From contig CAVRAU010000005.1 in NCBI GenBank assembly GCA_963719055.1, positions 62,001 through 126,000 on the forward strand: a DNA stretch of 64,000 bases. The letters run 5' to 3'. Below are positions 62,161-64,000 of the stretch, one piece after another (position 1 is the stretch's first letter; every line of letters starts with the position of its first letter). Under the pieces are notes generated by a model. It was given only the letters and a program-made list of their open reading frames with translations. It was not told the origin of the DNA and searched no databases. This stretch comes from CAXMQZ01 sp963719055 (lineage in GTDB: Bacteria > Acidobacteriota > Thermoanaerobaculia > Multivoradales > JAHEKO01). Made by a program: the position numbers and the translations under genes.

Positions 62161-63405
62161 ATGTCCATGAAGACCGCCGATTACGTCGCTCTCGAAGATC
62201 GCCACGAAGCTCACTACTACCTGCCGCTCGACGTCGTCATCAACCGGGCCGAAGGGCGTCTGGGTATGGGATGTGGAAGGCAACAAGTACCTGGATTGCC
62301 TGGCGGCATACTCCGCGGTCAACCAGGGCCACTGTCACCCTGCCATCGTCCAGGCGCTCGCCGATCAGAGTTCCACGGTCGCGCTGGTCTCGCGGGCTTT
62401 TCGCAACGATCAGCTCGGACCGTTCTACCAGGCGGTGAGCGATCTCACGGGCTTTCCCAGAGTGCTGCCCGATGAACACGGGCGCCGAGGCTGTCGAGGC
62501 AGCCGTCAAGCTGGCACGCAAGTGGGCCTACACGGTCAAGGGCGTTGCCGATGACCAGGCCGAGATCCTCGTCTTCAGCGACAACTTCCACGGCCGGACC
62601 ACGACCATCGTCGGGTTCTCTTCAGAAAGACAGTACAAGCAGGGCTTTGGTCCCTTTTCCGGCGGGTTTCGCATTCTCCCGTACGGCGACGCCGACGCGG
62701 TTGCCGAGGCCATGAGCCCCAATGTCGCGGCCATTCTGATCGAGCCCATCCAGGGCGAAGGCGGCATTATCATCCCGCCTGCGGGCTACATGCAGCGCCT
62801 CCGCGAGATCGCCACCGAGAACAACGTGCTCCTGATGCTCGACGAGATCCAGTCGGGCCTCGGGCGGACCGGCAAGATGTTCGCCTTCGAGCACGAAGGG
62901 ATCCGGCCCGACGTGCTGATTCTCGGCAAGGCCCTTTCGGGTGGTCTCTACCCCGTTTCTGTGGTCTGTGCGGACGACGCGATCATGGATGTCTTTCGGC
63001 CCGGTGACCACGGTTCGACCTACGGTGGAAATCCGGTGGCGGCAGCCGTCGCGAGAGAGGCCATCCGGGTGCTGCAGGACGAGAAGCTCGTCGAGAATTC
63101 CGCTGAGCTGGGTAGCTATCTGTTGTCTCGGCTCGCGGGATATCGATTCCGAATACATCAAGGAGATCCGGGGTATCGGCCTGTGGATCGGTATCGAGCT
63201 CGAACCTGAAGCGGGTGGGGCCCGCCAGTTCTGCGAGGCGCTGCAAGAGTTGGGAATCCTCTGCAAGGAGACCCACAAGCACGTCATTCGCTTGGCGCCA
63301 CCCCTGGTGATCACCCGTGAGGAGATCGATTGGGCTCTGGAGCGCATCACCAAAGTCCTGACTAGCGATCGTTTCTTGCAGGCTACCAGTCAACCGGTAG
63401 CTTGA
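62161..63405 (+). CDS. rocD: Ornithine--oxo-acid aminotransferase (three frameshifts)
   Basis: Class III PLP aminotransferase, about 413 aa after repair, converting ornithine and 2-oxoglutarate to glutamate semialdehyde and glutamate. Ornithine-aminotransferase-like sequence: NKYLDCLAAYSAVNQGHCHP, NTGAEAVEAAVKLARKW, NFHGRTTTIVGFSS, LMLDEIQSGLGRTGKMFA, PLP Lys in LILGKALSGGLYPVS, HGSTYGGNPVA. Frame breaks at GGG near 62255 (EG to VWVWDVEGN), an extra G at 62471 (VLP to MNTGAE), and GGG near 63139 (RLA to DIDSEYIKEI). Removing one G restores each. RBS AAGGAG precedes ATG 62161. Confidence 0.9.
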
Positions 63406-64000
63406 CCTTGCGACCCTCGCGGTCCTGATAGCACACGTGGCCGACACGGCGTCCGAACAGATAGAGGTCGCGCAGGATCTCCACGTCTTTGCGACAGTAG
63501 TCCTCCACCAGATCCAGGCGTCCTTCCTTGACCCACTCCAGGCTCTGGAGACCATCGGCAGACTTCTCCACTCCCAGGGTCTCCTGCGCCACGTGGTTGA
63601 GGCTGAGACGGAATCCCAATCGCTTGCGGATCTCCTGCAGCAGATCCAACGTCGGCAACCGATGTTCGGTAGTCGACGCCCGTGTAGCCGGACAGCACGC
63701 GGTAGTCGAACCGCTCGATGTTGAAACCGACGACCAACTCGGCGGCTTCGAGGGTCTCGATCAGAGAGGGGATCTCCTCTTCGCGGTAGACCTGCAAGCG
63801 CCCCTCCTCCAGAAAACAGGCAACCCCCACCGACACCAGCATCTTGTGAGCGTTTTGCCAGCCGCCCACGTCGGCAGCTGACTTCTGGGTCTCCAGATCG
63901 AAGAGCACCGTCCCGCTCTTGGGTCCCGAGGCTGCCGCCGAACTCGTCCTGGACGCTGATTCCTTGATCTTGGGCTTGGGTTTGGGAGGCTCGCTGCCTG
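63383..64000 (-). CDS. DEDD-type RNase H-like exonuclease domain protein (5'-partial, one frameshift)
   Basis: The gene begins beyond the right edge; the frame is open to base 64000, where it encodes a Lys/Pro/Ser-rich linker. The domain shows Exo I LFDLETQKSA, Exo II VGFNIERFDYRVL, and Exo III YCRKDVEIL, the D-E-D-D metal ligands of DnaQ-like 3'-5' exonucleases (YprB/RNase H-like group). It is the C-terminus of a larger protein, possibly a helicase. The frame breaks near 63665 (GYTGVDYR to PTLDLLQEIRKRL). Stop at 63383 overlaps rocD by 23 bp. Confidence 0.75.

Overview
The window is a gene-dense (about 90% coding), high-GC bacterial chromosome segment. Gene content points to an Acidobacteriota-like organism, perhaps near Thermoanaerobaculia/Holophagae, but no rRNA or lineage marker is present and this is inference. 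Pointers are the serine/threonine kinase with a TolB-like sensor half, DUF4388, DUF3014, DUF1820 and DUF309 proteins, a TAXI-type TRAP transporter, an imuA/imuB/dnaE2 mutagenesis cassette and several M1/M16/M23 peptidases. No mobile element, CRISPR array, tRNA or rRNA was seen.

Layout. 0-5 kb: end of a glycosyltransferase, two hotdog thioesterases, leucyl-tRNA synthetase. 4.7-8.7 kb: a LolD/FtsX-type ABC exporter. 8.7-12.3 kb: RNase D, a probable lipoprotein, RNase G/E. 12.3-16.4 kb: TRAP permease and TAXI binding protein, zinc alcohol dehydrogenase. 16.4-20.1 kb: two uncharacterised membrane proteins and an exported M1 peptidase. 20.1-23.2 kb: alanine/glycine symporter, MscS channel and nitroreductase, overlapping as an operon. 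23.2-24.6 kb: HU with its own promoter, long leader and strong terminator, then a class I glutamine amidotransferase. 24.7-28.3 kb: the kinase, an HExxH protein and a pair of exported paralogues. 28.4-32.7 kb: RND efflux pair. 32.9-41 kb: M16 and M23 peptidases and small envelope or unknown proteins. 41-44 kb: glycine decarboxylase GcvP. 44-48.6 kb: a four-gene unit (HAD hydrolase, asparagine-synthase-like protein, radical SAM enzyme, halogenase-like flavoprotein). 48.7-57.3 kb: small lipoprotein, imuA-imuB, an inverted GT-C membrane gene, dnaE2. 57.3-64 kb: alpha/beta hydrolase, DUF4388 protein, FabI, acyltransferase, DMT transporter, ornithine aminotransferase, and a DEDD exonuclease running off the edge.

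Two things stand out. First, imuA and dnaE2, separated by an opposing gene, carry nearly identical promoters. In both, an 11-bp direct repeat built on TTTACGCC fills the 17-bp spacer between a TTGAYT -35 and a TAYSAT -10, which looks like an SOS-type operator of unusual architecture. Palindromic repeats are also inserted in frame in imuA and dnaE2. Second, about 17 genes, including essential leuS, are split by single-base shifts, many of them in short G, C or A runs, with perfect family similarity on both sides. I read these as residual sequencing indels rather than gene decay, and list such genes as CDS spanning all fragments.
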